Of a stretch of DNA of 35,853 nt, positions 7,437 to 15,495 are shown piece after piece. The notes below the pieces were generated by a model. That model did not search any database, was not told the origin of the DNA, and saw only the letters and a program-made list of their open reading frames with translations. The position numbers and the translations under genes are program-made. The stretch's first letter is position 1. Each line of letters begins with the position of its first letter. This DNA is from JBMDXK01 sp048594375. GTDB lineage: Bacteria > Pseudomonadota > Alphaproteobacteria > Rhizobiales > Methylopilaceae. The stretch is taken from positions 1 to 35,853 of the forward strand of contig JBMDXK010000029.1 in assembly GCA_048594375.1 (NCBI GenBank). Reading direction: 5' to 3'.

Positions 7437-8960
7437 ATGATTCTGGACAATCCTTTTGGCACATCGGATAGCGTTGGTTTTAACAACGATATGACATTGG
7501 GTGACATCGCACGGGAATTAACTCACTCCCGTCCGCAAGCCTTGGCTCTGGTTGATCCCTCCGATAGGCCGATTTTCACCGATGGGGCGCGGCGAAAATT
7601 GACGTGGGCACAATTTGATGAGGAGGTCGCGCGTCTTACCCGCCGTTTGCTGGCACTGCAACTGGGTCGTGATGCTGTTATTGCCTATCAAATGCCAAAT
7701 ATTGTTGAAACATTTATTGTTTTCATGGCTATTTTGCGCGCAGGTTGCATTGCAGCTCCTCTGCCGCTGCCGTGGCGTAAGCAGGAATTGACACAAGCTC
7801 TGGCGCAAATTACACCGCGCGCTGTTATTACCACAGTGCGAGCCGGTCCTGTGAACCATGCGGAAATGTTGCGGAATGTGTGCGCCGATGTTTTTTCCGT
7901 ACGGTTTGTTTTGGCTTACGGCCGTAACCTGCCTGACGGGGTGGTGCCGCTGGATGATGATATCTGCCCCATTGATGAAGAACCGGAAGAAGATTTGCGT
8001 CGTTCTCATCCTCTTTCGGAGCATGTTGCGGTTATCACATGGGATTCCTGTGCTGATGGAATGATCCCGGTAGCCCGCAGCCATACAGCCCTGATTGCGC
8101 TGGGGCTTTCGCATGTGCTTGAAACAGGCATTGGCGGCGGCGATATTCTGGCTACTGCGCAGCTTCATTCAGGAATTGCTGGTCTTGGGCTGGGTTTTGT
8201 CACGACTTTGCTGGCGGGAGCCTCTCTGGTGCTTAATCAGCCCTTTAGTTCACGGGGCTTTGCAGGCACTTTGATTACGGAAAATGTTACACACGCCCTG
8301 CTTCCCGGGATGGCATTGCAGGCTATGCTTGAAGCAACCCGTTTACCCAACCGTCCGTTAAAATCGGTGACCGCGCTCTGGCGGCCTGCGGATAGCGCAA
8401 CAATGCTTTCCAGATTTGATCCTCATATGGCTCTTGCCGATGCTGTGGCGTTTGGTGAAATGGGCGTAACGGTTCGCAAACGCCAGATTATCACTCAGCC
8501 GACACTTTTGCGTAGCGGAACGGTTATGGCCGGTGAATCAGGGCCAGCTCTTATTTCTTTACGCGGCAGTAAAAACGCTACGCTTGAGATAAGCGGTCCG
8601 ATGGTGCCACATGCAACCCTCCCGGTTCCCTCTTCATCTCTTGTTTTGCCGCTGGATGACCAGGGTTGGCTGGATACAGGCTTTGGTGTGCGGGAAAATA
8701 ATGGCATCCTCGCTCTCACGGGGGAGCGCTCCGGCGTCATCAGTATTGGCGGCCTGTCATTCCCGCAAACACCCACCCAGCGGGCTCTTGAAAATGCGTT
8801 GGGTGAAAAAGATGCCAGCAAGCTTGACTATAGCGTTGATCCATTGTTTGGTCAGCGGGTTGATGCACCGGACGGTATTCCTCCAGAACGCATCAGACAG
8901 CGCATCCACGAAGCAGGACTTTCCCCTGCCTTGACACCGTCTCCCCGCAAACCCGCATGA
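7437..8960 (+). CDS. AMP-binding (acyl-CoA synthetase/ligase) homologue with degenerate active site
   Basis: I chose the ATG at 7437, which has GAGG at a good distance; an upstream in-frame GTG (7380) is less likely because the hairpin at 7396-7421 would then be coding. The 507-residue product follows the ANL superfamily N-terminal domain: LTWAQFDEEVARLTRRLL, then AYQMPNIVETFIVFMAILRAGCIAAPLPLPWR, then a LASGASL-like segment. The nucleotide-binding P-loop, usually SGTTGxPK, reads WDSCADGMIPVARSH and lacks the Thr/Gly run and Lys. The YxxTGD motif reads GWLDTGFGVREN, so the Asp that binds ribose is missing, and the C-terminal lid domain is shortened. It therefore looks like an inactive paralogue or one with a new role. 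It converges with the arsenic operon. Confidence 0.75.
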   Translation: MILDNPFGTSDSVGFNNDMTLGDIARELTHSRPQALALVDPSDRPIFTDGARRKLTWAQFDEEVARLTRRLLALQLGRDAVIAYQMPNIVETFIVFMAILRAGCIAAPLPLPWRKQELTQALAQITPRAVITTVRAGPVNHAEMLRNVCADVFSVRFVLAYGRNLPDGVVPLDDDICPIDEEPEEDLRRSHPLSEHVAVITWDSCADGMIPVARSHTALIALGLSHVLETGIGGGDILATAQLHSGIAGLGLGFVTTLLAGASLVLNQPFSSRGFAGTLITENVTHALLPGMALQAMLEATRLPNRPLKSVTALWRPADSATMLSRFDPHMALADAVAFGEMGVTVRKRQIITQPTLLRSGTVMAGESGPALISLRGSKNATLEISGPMVPHATLPVPSSSLVLPLDDQGWLDTGFGVRENNGILALTGERSGVISIGGLSFPQTPTQRALENALGEKDASKLDYSVDPLFGQRVDAPDGIPPERIRQRIHEAGLSPALTPSPRKPA

Positions 8961-8985
8961 AGCTTCACTTTAAACAGGAGATACG

Positions 8986-9390
8986 CTAGGGGGCGTGTAT
9001 TGTTTCGCCATCTTCTTTCTGAAAAAGCCCAATATGGGGGTTGGGTAATATTTCCAGAACCACTTCAGAAGGGCGGGCAAGACGTGTGCCTTTGGGCGTG
9101 ATGACAAACGGACGATTGATGAGAACAGGATGCTGCATCATGGCATCCAGCAGTTCTTCATCTTTCAGGGATGGGTTGTCTAGGCTCAATGCGAGATAAG
9201 GGGTGCCTTTTGCACGCAATGCCTGCCTTACCGTTAGTCCGGATGCCGCAATCAGCTGCTTTAACTGCTCGCGTGAAGGCGGGTTCTTCAGGTATTCAAT
9301 AATTTCAGGCTCCTGACCACTGCTGCGGATCATTGCCAATGTATTGCGTGATGTGCCACAAGCCGGATTATGATAAATGGTAATGGTCAT
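8986..9390 (-). CDS. arsC: Arsenate reductase, glutaredoxin-dependent type
   Basis: This enzyme reduces arsenate to arsenite in the cytoplasm, using glutathione and glutaredoxin. The 134-residue protein matches the plasmid R773 ArsC type along its whole length: TIYHNPACGTSRNTL holds catalytic Cys11, QHPVLINRPFVITPKGTRLARPSEVVLEIL holds the arginines that bind the anion. Its ATG at 9390 overlaps the acr3 stop by one base (TAATG), so translation is probably coupled. It is the last gene of the arsR-acr3-arsC operon; the product passes arsenite to the Acr3 pump. Confidence 0.96.
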   Translation of the reverse strand: MTITIYHNPACGTSRNTLAMIRSSGQEPEIIEYLKNPPSREQLKQLIAASGLTVRQALRAKGTPYLALSLDNPSLKDEELLDAMMQHPVLINRPFVITPKGTRLARPSEVVLEILPNPHIGLFQKEDGETIHAP

Positions 9391-10451
9391 TATGATCTGT
9401 TTCCTGTCTTTAAAATGAGCCGGACATTTGCGCCCCGCTCGTACCAGCCTCTTGAACGGTTTACAATCCAGACCACCGAAAGCATGACCGGCACTTCCAC
9501 CAACACGCCCACAACGGTTGCCAAGGCTGCGCCCGAATGAAAACCGAAAAGGCTGATTGCTGCAGCCACTGCCAATTCAAAAAAGTTGGATGCACCGATC
9601 AATGCTGAGGGGGCCGCAATGCAGTGCTGTTCGCCGCTCACCCGATTAAGCCAGTAGGCAAGGCCGGATGTAAAATAAACCTGAATAAGAATGGGTATGG
9701 CCAGCAATGCAATCACCACAGGCTGCGCGATAATCTGTTCACCCTGAAAGCCAAACAGTGTCATCAGGGTCACAAGCAATGATATGACCGAAAGCGGTTG
9801 CAGGATCGACAATGCGCCCGCAATTGCATCTGTTCCGCCTCTGGCCATCATCATGCGCCGCACAATTTGCGCAATGATAACAGGCACAATAATATAAAGT
9901 ACAACAGAAAGAAGCAGTGTATTCCACGGCACCGTGATTGCTGAAAGACCCAGCAACAGCCCAACGAGGGGTGCAAAGGCTATCACCATAATTGCATCGT
10001 TCAGCGCTACTTGGGATAAGGTAAAATGCGGTTCGCCTTTTGTAAGATTTGACCACACAAAAACCATGGCCGTACACGGTGCTGCCGCCAAAATAATCAG
10101 CCCCGCAATATAGGAACCAATCTGGCTTTCGGGAAGAAACGGGCGAAATAACCAACCAATAAACAGCCAGCCCAGCAATGCCATTGAAAACGGTTTAATC
10201 GCCCAGTTAATCAAAAGGGTTATCCCGATGCCACGCCAATAGCGGCCTATGCGGTGCAGATTCATAAAATCAATGCGGATCAGCATAGGTATAATCATCA
10301 GCCAGATCAGCACCGCCACCGGAATGTTGACCTGCGCATATTCGGCCGAACCGATGGCCTGAAATACACCCGGCCAAAAATGCCCGAGCCCAATGCCAAT
10401 AACAATACACAGAAATACCCACAGGCTTAAATAACGCTCAAATGCACTCAT
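9390..10451 (-). CDS. acr3: Arsenite efflux permease, ACR3 family
   Basis: This 353-residue inner-membrane carrier exports arsenite using the proton gradient. It shows the expected ten hydrophobic segments. The conserved cysteine needed for transport in ACR3 proteins is Cys126 in AAAPCTAMVFVWSNLTKG, and the acidic residue in GASNFFELAVAAA is also kept. The start ATG at 10451 overlaps the arsR stop in an ATGA arrangement, so the gene is translationally coupled to its repressor. The name acr3 (often annotated arsB) is justified by sequence type, not by ArsB similarity. Confidence 0.96.
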   Translation of the reverse strand: MSAFERYLSLWVFLCIVIGIGLGHFWPGVFQAIGSAEYAQVNIPVAVLIWLMIIPMLIRIDFMNLHRIGRYWRGIGITLLINWAIKPFSMALLGWLFIGWLFRPFLPESQIGSYIAGLIILAAAPCTAMVFVWSNLTKGEPHFTLSQVALNDAIMVIAFAPLVGLLLGLSAITVPWNTLLLSVVLYIIVPVIIAQIVRRMMMARGGTDAIAGALSILQPLSVISLLVTLMTLFGFQGEQIIAQPVVIALLAIPILIQVYFTSGLAYWLNRVSGEQHCIAAPSALIGASNFFELAVAAAISLFGFHSGAALATVVGVLVEVPVMLSVVWIVNRSRGWYERGANVRLILKTGNRS

Positions 10452-10816
10452 TGTTTTTCCTTGACATTACAGCAGGTAAAACGGCTGATGATTTCAGTTA
10501 AAGGCGAGCATATTTCCGGTGTTCCGCCACAACAATCTTCAATTAAATAGGCTATTATGCTCAGGATGCGGTCATAATCTGCGGTATAGATCATCAACCT
10601 GCTTTCGCGGCGTTGTATAATAATACCAGCACGGGCAAGGTTGGATAAATGAAACGAAATGGAAGATGCCGGTGATTGCACCGCTTCGGCAATAGAACCT
10701 GCGGTCATGCCTTCTTTTCCTGCTTTGACAAGAAGGCGAAAAATGGCAAGCCTTTGTTCATGCGCTAAAGCGCCAAGAGCGGTGACTGCATCTTTAGAAA
10801 AATCATATTTTGACAT
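10448..10816 (-). CDS. arsR: ArsR-type metalloregulatory repressor
   Basis: This 122-residue winged-helix repressor should bind the operon's operator and let go when arsenite binds. The helix-turn-helix region is MTAGSIAEAVQSPASSISFHLSNLARAGII, and a Cys-rich tail (IEDCCGGTPEICSPL and RFTCCNVKEKQ) probably forms the As(III) site, an arrangement typical of ArsR proteins with C-terminal cysteines rather than the E. coli CVC type. I chose the ATG at 10816 (MSKYDFSKDAVTALG) over an upstream TTG at 10858, because the promoter elements at 10824-10852 would otherwise lie inside the gene. It is the first gene of the ars operon. Confidence 0.93.
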   Translation of the reverse strand: MSKYDFSKDAVTALGALAHEQRLAIFRLLVKAGKEGMTAGSIAEAVQSPASSISFHLSNLARAGIIIQRRESRLMIYTADYDRILSIIAYLIEDCCGGTPEICSPLTEIISRFTCCNVKEKQ

Positions 10817-10823
10817 TTCCAGT

Positions 10824-10852
10824 TTTATCGAATTATTTGACCGCGATGTCAA
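10824..10852 (-). promoter_or_regulatory. ars operon promoter with overlapping operator-like inverted repeat
   Basis: On the minus strand a perfect -35 box TTGACA (10847-10852) is followed after 17 bases by GATAAA (10824-10829) as a -10 box. The inverted repeat TTGAC-N6-GTCAA (10837-10852) covers the -35 box, a natural place for ArsR to block polymerase. The ATG of arsR begins only seven bases after the -10 box, so the transcript may have almost no leader. Confidence 0.7.
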
Positions 10853-10884
10853 GTCCAATATTTTACATTTGCGCGCACTGTGCT

Positions 10885-10919
10885 AAAAAACCGGTTCCCC
10901 CTTTTGGGAGACATGCTCT
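10885..10919. repeat. Intergenic palindromic repeat, copy 1
   Basis: This 35-base unit begins AAAAAACCGGTTCCC and ends GGGAGACATGCTCT. It is a near-identical direct copy of 10988-11022, with a single difference at the centre (c instead of a). The centre can form a small hairpin (TCCC...GGGA). I recall closely similar elements scattered between genes in Rhizobium, Brucella and Ochrobactrum genomes, which makes it a taxonomic marker. Confidence 0.85.
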
Positions 10920-10973
10920 CGAGCGTGTTGCATTTACTCCAACACATAACCCGCTCTAACTCTTTGTTTTTAC

Positions 10974-11022
10974 GCATGTCTTTATCCAAAAAACCGGTTC
11001 CCACTTTTGGGAGACATGCTCT
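10974..11022. repeat. Intergenic palindromic repeat, copy 2, with terminal inverted ends
   Basis: This copy contains the same 35-base unit (10988-11022) and extends leftward, so that GCATGTC (10974-10980) and GACATGC (11013-11019) form perfect 7-bp ends around a central TCCCA-CTTT-TGGGA hairpin. The whole resembles the small mosaic palindromes of rhizobial genomes. Its right end supplies two bases of the ntrC stop codon region (stop at 11021-11023), so the element abuts or trimmed the gene's end. It may also terminate ntrC transcription before the ars operon. Confidence 0.8.
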
Positions 11023-12466
11023 AGAAACCATATCCGCTGCTAATCTGGAGATCCTGCATTTTTTTGCGTAGCGTATTGCGATTCAGCCCTAACAGTTCCG
11101 CGGCTTTGATCTGGTTACCGCGGGTGGCGTTGAGTGCGGCGCGGATAACCGGCTCTTCAAACTCCCGCAAAAGCCGGTGATAAAGACCCGGTGGCGGCAG
11201 AGTGGGATAAAACCGCGCCATATAATCCTGCATGTAGCGTTCAATGGATAATCCCAATACATCGCTTCCCAGCGGCAGCGCATGGGGCATGTGGGTTGCG
11301 GTTTCACTCAGTTCAGCTTCAATCACGCCCGCGCCGATGCTTTCCTGTGGGTAGAGCGCTGCAATGCGCCGCATCAGATTTTCCAACTCGCGCACGTTTC
11401 CTGTCCAGCGGTGGCGTTTCAGGCGCTCCATAGCCGCAGGTTCAATGGTCTTTTGCTCCAATCCTTCACGGGATATTTCAGTCAGGAAATGCCTTGCTAA
11501 ATCCGGAATATCTTCGGTGCGCTCCCTGAGCGGCGGCAAACGCAACGGCACCACATTGAGGCGAAAAAACACATCTTCACGGAATTGCCCTTGCGCAATC
11601 AATTGCCGCAGATCCTTGTTGGTGGCGGCAACAATCCGCACATCGGCGCGTACCGGCGTTATGCCGCCCACCGCTGTATATTCCCCTTCCTGCAACACCC
11701 GCAAAAGACGGGTCTGCGCTTCTAGAGGCATATCGCCAATTTCATCCAGAAACAGCGTGCCACCATTGGCCTGTTCAAAACGCCCTGCGGTGTGGCTCTG
11801 GGCGCCGGTGAATGCCCCCTTCTCATGACCGAACAGCTCGCTTTCTACCCGATCACGGGGGATTGCCGCCATATTCACAGCAATGAAGGGGGCATCCTTG
11901 CGCTTGCCAAAGCGGTGCAAAGCACGGGCAACCAACTCTTTGCCCGTACCGGATTCTCCGGTCACCAGCACTGTCAAGTCCGTTTGCATCAGACGTGCCA
12001 ATGTGCGGTAAACATCCTGCATGGCAGCAGAACCCCCGATCAGCGGCATCGGCTCTGTTTTGTCAGCGGGCAGCTTGCGGGTGGTTTTGTGTTCTGCCAA
12101 TGCCCTGCCAGCGGTGGCGACCAGCTCTTTGAGATCAAATGGTTTTGGCAGATATTCATAAGCACCCAGTTCAGCAGCCTTGATGGCCGTCATAAAGGTG
12201 TTCTGGGCGCTCATGACAATAACCGGCAAATCAGAGCGCTGCGCCTTAATGCGGGGCAGAAGATCAAAACCCGTCATTTCCGGCATCACCACATCAGTAA
12301 TGACAAGATCGCCCTGCCCTTCGGCCACCCAGCCATCCAGCACCACGGCGCTTGCGGTTGCTTTAACATCATACCCCGCGCGCAACAAGGCTTGCGACAA
12401 CACGGTGCGAATAGCCGCATCATCATCGGCAATCAGAATCAACCCATCAGACATTTTGCATTTCAA
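11021..12466 (-). CDS. ntrC: Nitrogen regulation response regulator NtrC (sigma-54 activator)
   Basis: This 481-residue regulator activates sigma-54 promoters for nitrogen assimilation when phosphorylated by NtrB. The receiver domain (1-125) has acidic pocket DDD (14-16), phospho-acceptor Asp58 and Lys108. The AAA+ domain has Walker A GESGTGKE (170-177), the sigma-54 contact motif GAFTGA (217-222), and Walker B TLFLDEIGD. The C-terminal Fis-type helix-turn-helix ends NQIKAAELLGLNRNTLRKKMQDL. The ATG at 12466 has AGG close upstream; an ATG at 12454 is possible. In related genomes ntrC follows ntrB almost directly, but here a DUF262 gene separates them, so it may rely on its own promoter in the 69-base gap. 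Confidence 0.97.
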   Translation of the reverse strand: MKCKMSDGLILIADDDAAIRTVLSQALLRAGYDVKATASAVVLDGWVAEGQGDLVITDVVMPEMTGFDLLPRIKAQRSDLPVIVMSAQNTFMTAIKAAELGAYEYLPKPFDLKELVATAGRALAEHKTTRKLPADKTEPMPLIGGSAAMQDVYRTLARLMQTDLTVLVTGESGTGKELVARALHRFGKRKDAPFIAVNMAAIPRDRVESELFGHEKGAFTGAQSHTAGRFEQANGGTLFLDEIGDMPLEAQTRLLRVLQEGEYTAVGGITPVRADVRIVAATNKDLRQLIAQGQFREDVFFRLNVVPLRLPPLRERTEDIPDLARHFLTEISREGLEQKTIEPAAMERLKRHRWTGNVRELENLMRRIAALYPQESIGAGVIEAELSETATHMPHALPLGSDVLGLSIERYMQDYMARFYPTLPPPGLYHRLLREFEEPVIRAALNATRGNQIKAAELLGLNRNTLRKKMQDLQISSGYGF

Positions 12467-12474
12467 CCTGTCAT

Positions 12475-12513
12475 TCGCGTGAAAAAACCTTAAAATACAA
12501 TCATTCCACGCGA
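12475..12513 (-). promoter_or_regulatory. Inverted repeat in front of ntrC
   Basis: TCGCGTG (12475-12481) and CACGCGA (12507-12513) are perfect inverted copies with a 25-base AT-rich spacer, in the gap between the DUF262 gene and ntrC. It could be an operator for ntrC or a long-loop hairpin. No factor can be named. Confidence 0.4.
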
Positions 12514-12535
12514 CTATTTTAATAAAAATACTAGA

Positions 12536-14317
12536 TCAGGCGCTCTGAGCCAATTCTTCTAATCCCATACCAAGCACAGAGATCAATTTTGACTTTATTT
12601 CCCTTCGACGGGCAGCGAGAAAATCCATAAAATCTTCGATTTCTAAAGATTGTTCAGGATTGATATAATGCTGCGTCAAATAGCGATCCCTATCAATTTT
12701 ATTGGAATATGTAAGATTAAGCCACTCGTTAAACAGCTTATCATTTTTCTCAAAATTGCCTGTTGCCTCCAGCAATTGCAAATTGGCAATACTGTTTACC
12801 CCACTATTAAATTGGGCAATCATATCTTTTGAAAGGCCGGCAGCTTTCATAGATTGTTTATTCAACCTATTTTTAGGGTGAACGTGATCTTGGTGATATT
12901 TGAAGTTATGGTTCAAGCCTTGATAGATCAAAGTCAAAGCACAATATGTCTTTGCGGTGCCATATTGAAGTTCTAGCAAATTATCTATTTCATCTTCACT
13001 GAATGAGATAGATTTTGACTTCCCTTTGTAATAATTGATAATCTCTGCAAGCGGAAACCTCCCCATATTATCATTGATAAGCTTGCGCATAGGCGGGAAA
13101 ATAGTATCAATTTGTCCGCTAAATACCCCTTTGAGAAACACGCGCGCCAGCCATTCCTTTATGGCTTTTCTATCATTCTCCCATTTTTGAGAATGCAGAA
13201 TTTGATCGTCACACCTGTTTTTGAATATAAAATAAGCAATCGGAATGACAGCATTGGTCGCAATTAGATTTTTTGAATTGTAGCCAAATTTGGATACTAG
13301 CTCAATGGCGGATCGCAATGCTGAAGAGGTTTTATCCCAATCTCTTTCAATGTTTTTCATGTTTTCGTTGCTGAAATTATCAACTTTAAATTTTACATCC
13401 CCGATATCTCCAAGCACAAGACAATTCTTGAGAACGATATCTTTATTAAAGTTGAATCCGTCACCAATTTTATTGATGTCATCAACAAATTCATGAATGA
13501 TCTCACGGGCATCCTTCTCATTCCATTGCGCCGTTGCTATCGACAGCAGTAGATCAGAATAACTGAGCTTCGTTCCCCCGCTATTAATGCGGATAAATAT
13601 CTGAAGAACTTTGTCTAGCTCTTCCCCTTCCTCAAGATAAAAACTTATCGTGCCATCTTTATGGATGGCATCATAAAAACGATTAATTGTGTTTCTTGCG
13701 AATTGAACGACTTCTTTTTTATATATGGAAGTATCACTAAGATTATTTTCATCAAGATAATCATATGTATCGTTTTTTTCTTTGAATGAAATAATCTTAG
13801 AGCATTCAAACCAGAAAAAAGAATCATTTTTTAATGAGGCATCTTCTTTGGTTAAAAACCGGAAATCATATTCTACCTCTTGATCTTCGGACGGTTTCAG
13901 TAGATTCAAATAAAGCTTGCGTTCAGGATACTGATTAGCATGTTTAGACGATGCATAGCGCTTTTTATCAGCGTATGTTCCGGTAAGAGCAATATACAGC
14001 GATGTCATTCTTTGTTGACCATCAAGCAGTACAATAATATCAGCATCATCTTCAAGATCAGCTTTGATATTATGGCGATGGTCTTTTTCATGATATTTTT
14101 TCAAAAATTCATAAAACTGGAAATCTTTAATCTTGTTCTTATCCACTTTCCAAAACAGGAATGTACTAATTGGATAATTGCGCATGATTGAGTCAAACAA
14201 TGTCTCAATTTGCTCTGTTCCCCAGACAAACTCACGCTGAATTGATGGCAGCACATAGTGGCGTTTTTTTATGTTCTCAATTGCTTTTTTTATTGTGATA
14301 GGAGTTTCGTAAGCCAT
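12536..14317 (-). CDS. DUF262 + HNH (GmrSD-like) protein, probable type IV restriction/defence
   Basis: This 593-residue protein has the DUF262 (GmrS-type, ParB-like fold) N-terminal domain: LPSIQREFVWG (23-33) and DGQQRMTSL (99-107), where the DGQQR motif binds nucleotide in GmrSD-type enzymes. The C-terminal part has an HNH-like motif, HQDHVHPKNRLN (475-486), followed by NSIANLQLLEATGNFEKND, as in DUF1524-type nucleases. The combination is that of single-chain type IV restriction systems that cut modified phage DNA. The gene is clearly more AT-rich than ntrB and ntrC, which flank it on the same strand with gaps of 74 and 69 bases. It is therefore likely an acquired defence gene that split the ntrBC unit. 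No methylase or partner lies nearby. Confidence 0.88.
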   Translation of the reverse strand: MAYETPITIKKAIENIKKRHYVLPSIQREFVWGTEQIETLFDSIMRNYPISTFLFWKVDKNKIKDFQFYEFLKKYHEKDHRHNIKADLEDDADIIVLLDGQQRMTSLYIALTGTYADKKRYASSKHANQYPERKLYLNLLKPSEDQEVEYDFRFLTKEDASLKNDSFFWFECSKIISFKEKNDTYDYLDENNLSDTSIYKKEVVQFARNTINRFYDAIHKDGTISFYLEEGEELDKVLQIFIRINSGGTKLSYSDLLLSIATAQWNEKDAREIIHEFVDDINKIGDGFNFNKDIVLKNCLVLGDIGDVKFKVDNFSNENMKNIERDWDKTSSALRSAIELVSKFGYNSKNLIATNAVIPIAYFIFKNRCDDQILHSQKWENDRKAIKEWLARVFLKGVFSGQIDTIFPPMRKLINDNMGRFPLAEIINYYKGKSKSISFSEDEIDNLLELQYGTAKTYCALTLIYQGLNHNFKYHQDHVHPKNRLNKQSMKAAGLSKDMIAQFNSGVNSIANLQLLEATGNFEKNDKLFNEWLNLTYSNKIDRDRYLTQHYINPEQSLEIEDFMDFLAARRREIKSKLISVLGMGLEELAQSA

Positions 14318-14391
14318 ATTTTCTCACTTTTGAGGATAGACATCAAAAAATAATCACCCTCCTTAAGGCGACTCATCCATATAAGCATTAA

Positions 14392-15495
14392 TCACTTGAA
14401 ATTTACAGCATGATAGCAGGTGGCCAAAGGCAATAATATACGAAAAGCTGTGCCAGATAAAACGGAGGCCGCCTCAATGGTGCCGCCGTGGTCGCGGATA
14501 ATTTTTGCAGTAAGCGCCAACCCCAAACCAGAGCCGGACAGTTTGGTTGTTATGAACGGATCAAACAGATGCGGGCGTATATCGGGCGCAATCCCTGGCC
14601 CGTTGTCACGAATGGTGATTTCCAGCGGCAGGCTTACCCGCTCGGTTTTTCCTGGCAATGCCAGCCGCACCCCCGGCCTGAACGCCGTGGAAAGCGCAAT
14701 CGCGCCATCCGCCTGCCCTTCCAGCGCTTCGGCTGCATTCTTGATGAGGTTCAGCAGCACTTGCACCATCTGATCGCGGTTGACCATCACCGGCGGCAAA
14801 GAAGGATCATAGGCTTCTGTGAACACAATGCTCTTGGCGCATCCGGTCTGCGCCAAACGCCGCACATGCTCCAGAATAACATGAATGTTCACAGGCTCCG
14901 TCTCGATAGGGCGTTCGTCCGTAAACACTTCAAACCGATCCACCAGTTTGACAATCCGGTCTGCTTCATCGCAGATCAGCCGGGTTAGCGCGTGATCTTC
15001 CTCGCCCACCGATTGTTCCAGCAATTGCGCCGCCCCGCGAATACCAGACAGTGGATTTTTAATTTCATGAGCCAGCATCGCTGAAAGTGCGGCTGCCGTC
15101 CGCACCGACTCCTGCGCGGAAAGCTGGCGGCTGATTTTATCCGCAATCCCCCGTTCTTGCAGCATTACCGAAACATTGCCAGACCCATCATTCAGAGGAG
15201 CCGCATATACATCCATGATGGCACTGTTGTTCGTGCGCACAACCGCCACCTCGGTGCCATATTCATGCATGGGAAAACCGCGTTCCATCACCTTTTCTAC
15301 CAGTGACCACACTTTCGTATCGGGAGTTAACAACCCGCACAGTGTGTGCCGCAGCAATACCGGACGGCTCATCTGGAAAAATGTCTCGGCAGCAGCATTG
15401 GCGCTGCACACCATACCATCCTGTGCCACCGTCATCACAGGATGGGGCAACGCATCCAGCACCGTGTCGGCCAAAGGTGCGGCAACCTCCCCCAT
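14392..15495 (-). CDS. ntrB: Nitrogen regulation sensor kinase NtrB
   Basis: NtrB phosphorylates NtrC under nitrogen limitation, under control of the PII proteins. This 367-residue cytoplasmic kinase has a PAS-like domain (about 10-120), the phospho-acceptor His143 in MLAHEIKNPLSGIRGAAQLLE, and an ATPase domain with LNLIKNAAEAL, DNGPGIAPDI and GSGLGLALTAKII. The start ATG overlaps the dusB stop by one base (TGATG), so dusB and ntrB form one translationally coupled unit, as in other alphaproteobacteria. Downstream the partner ntrC is displaced by the DUF262 gene. Confidence 0.97.
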   Translation of the reverse strand: MGEVAAPLADTVLDALPHPVMTVAQDGMVCSANAAAETFFQMSRPVLLRHTLCGLLTPDTKVWSLVEKVMERGFPMHEYGTEVAVVRTNNSAIMDVYAAPLNDGSGNVSVMLQERGIADKISRQLSAQESVRTAAALSAMLAHEIKNPLSGIRGAAQLLEQSVGEEDHALTRLICDEADRIVKLVDRFEVFTDERPIETEPVNIHVILEHVRRLAQTGCAKSIVFTEAYDPSLPPVMVNRDQMVQVLLNLIKNAAEALEGQADGAIALSTAFRPGVRLALPGKTERVSLPLEITIRDNGPGIAPDIRPHLFDPFITTKLSGSGLGLALTAKIIRDHGGTIEAASVLSGTAFRILLPLATCYHAVNFK

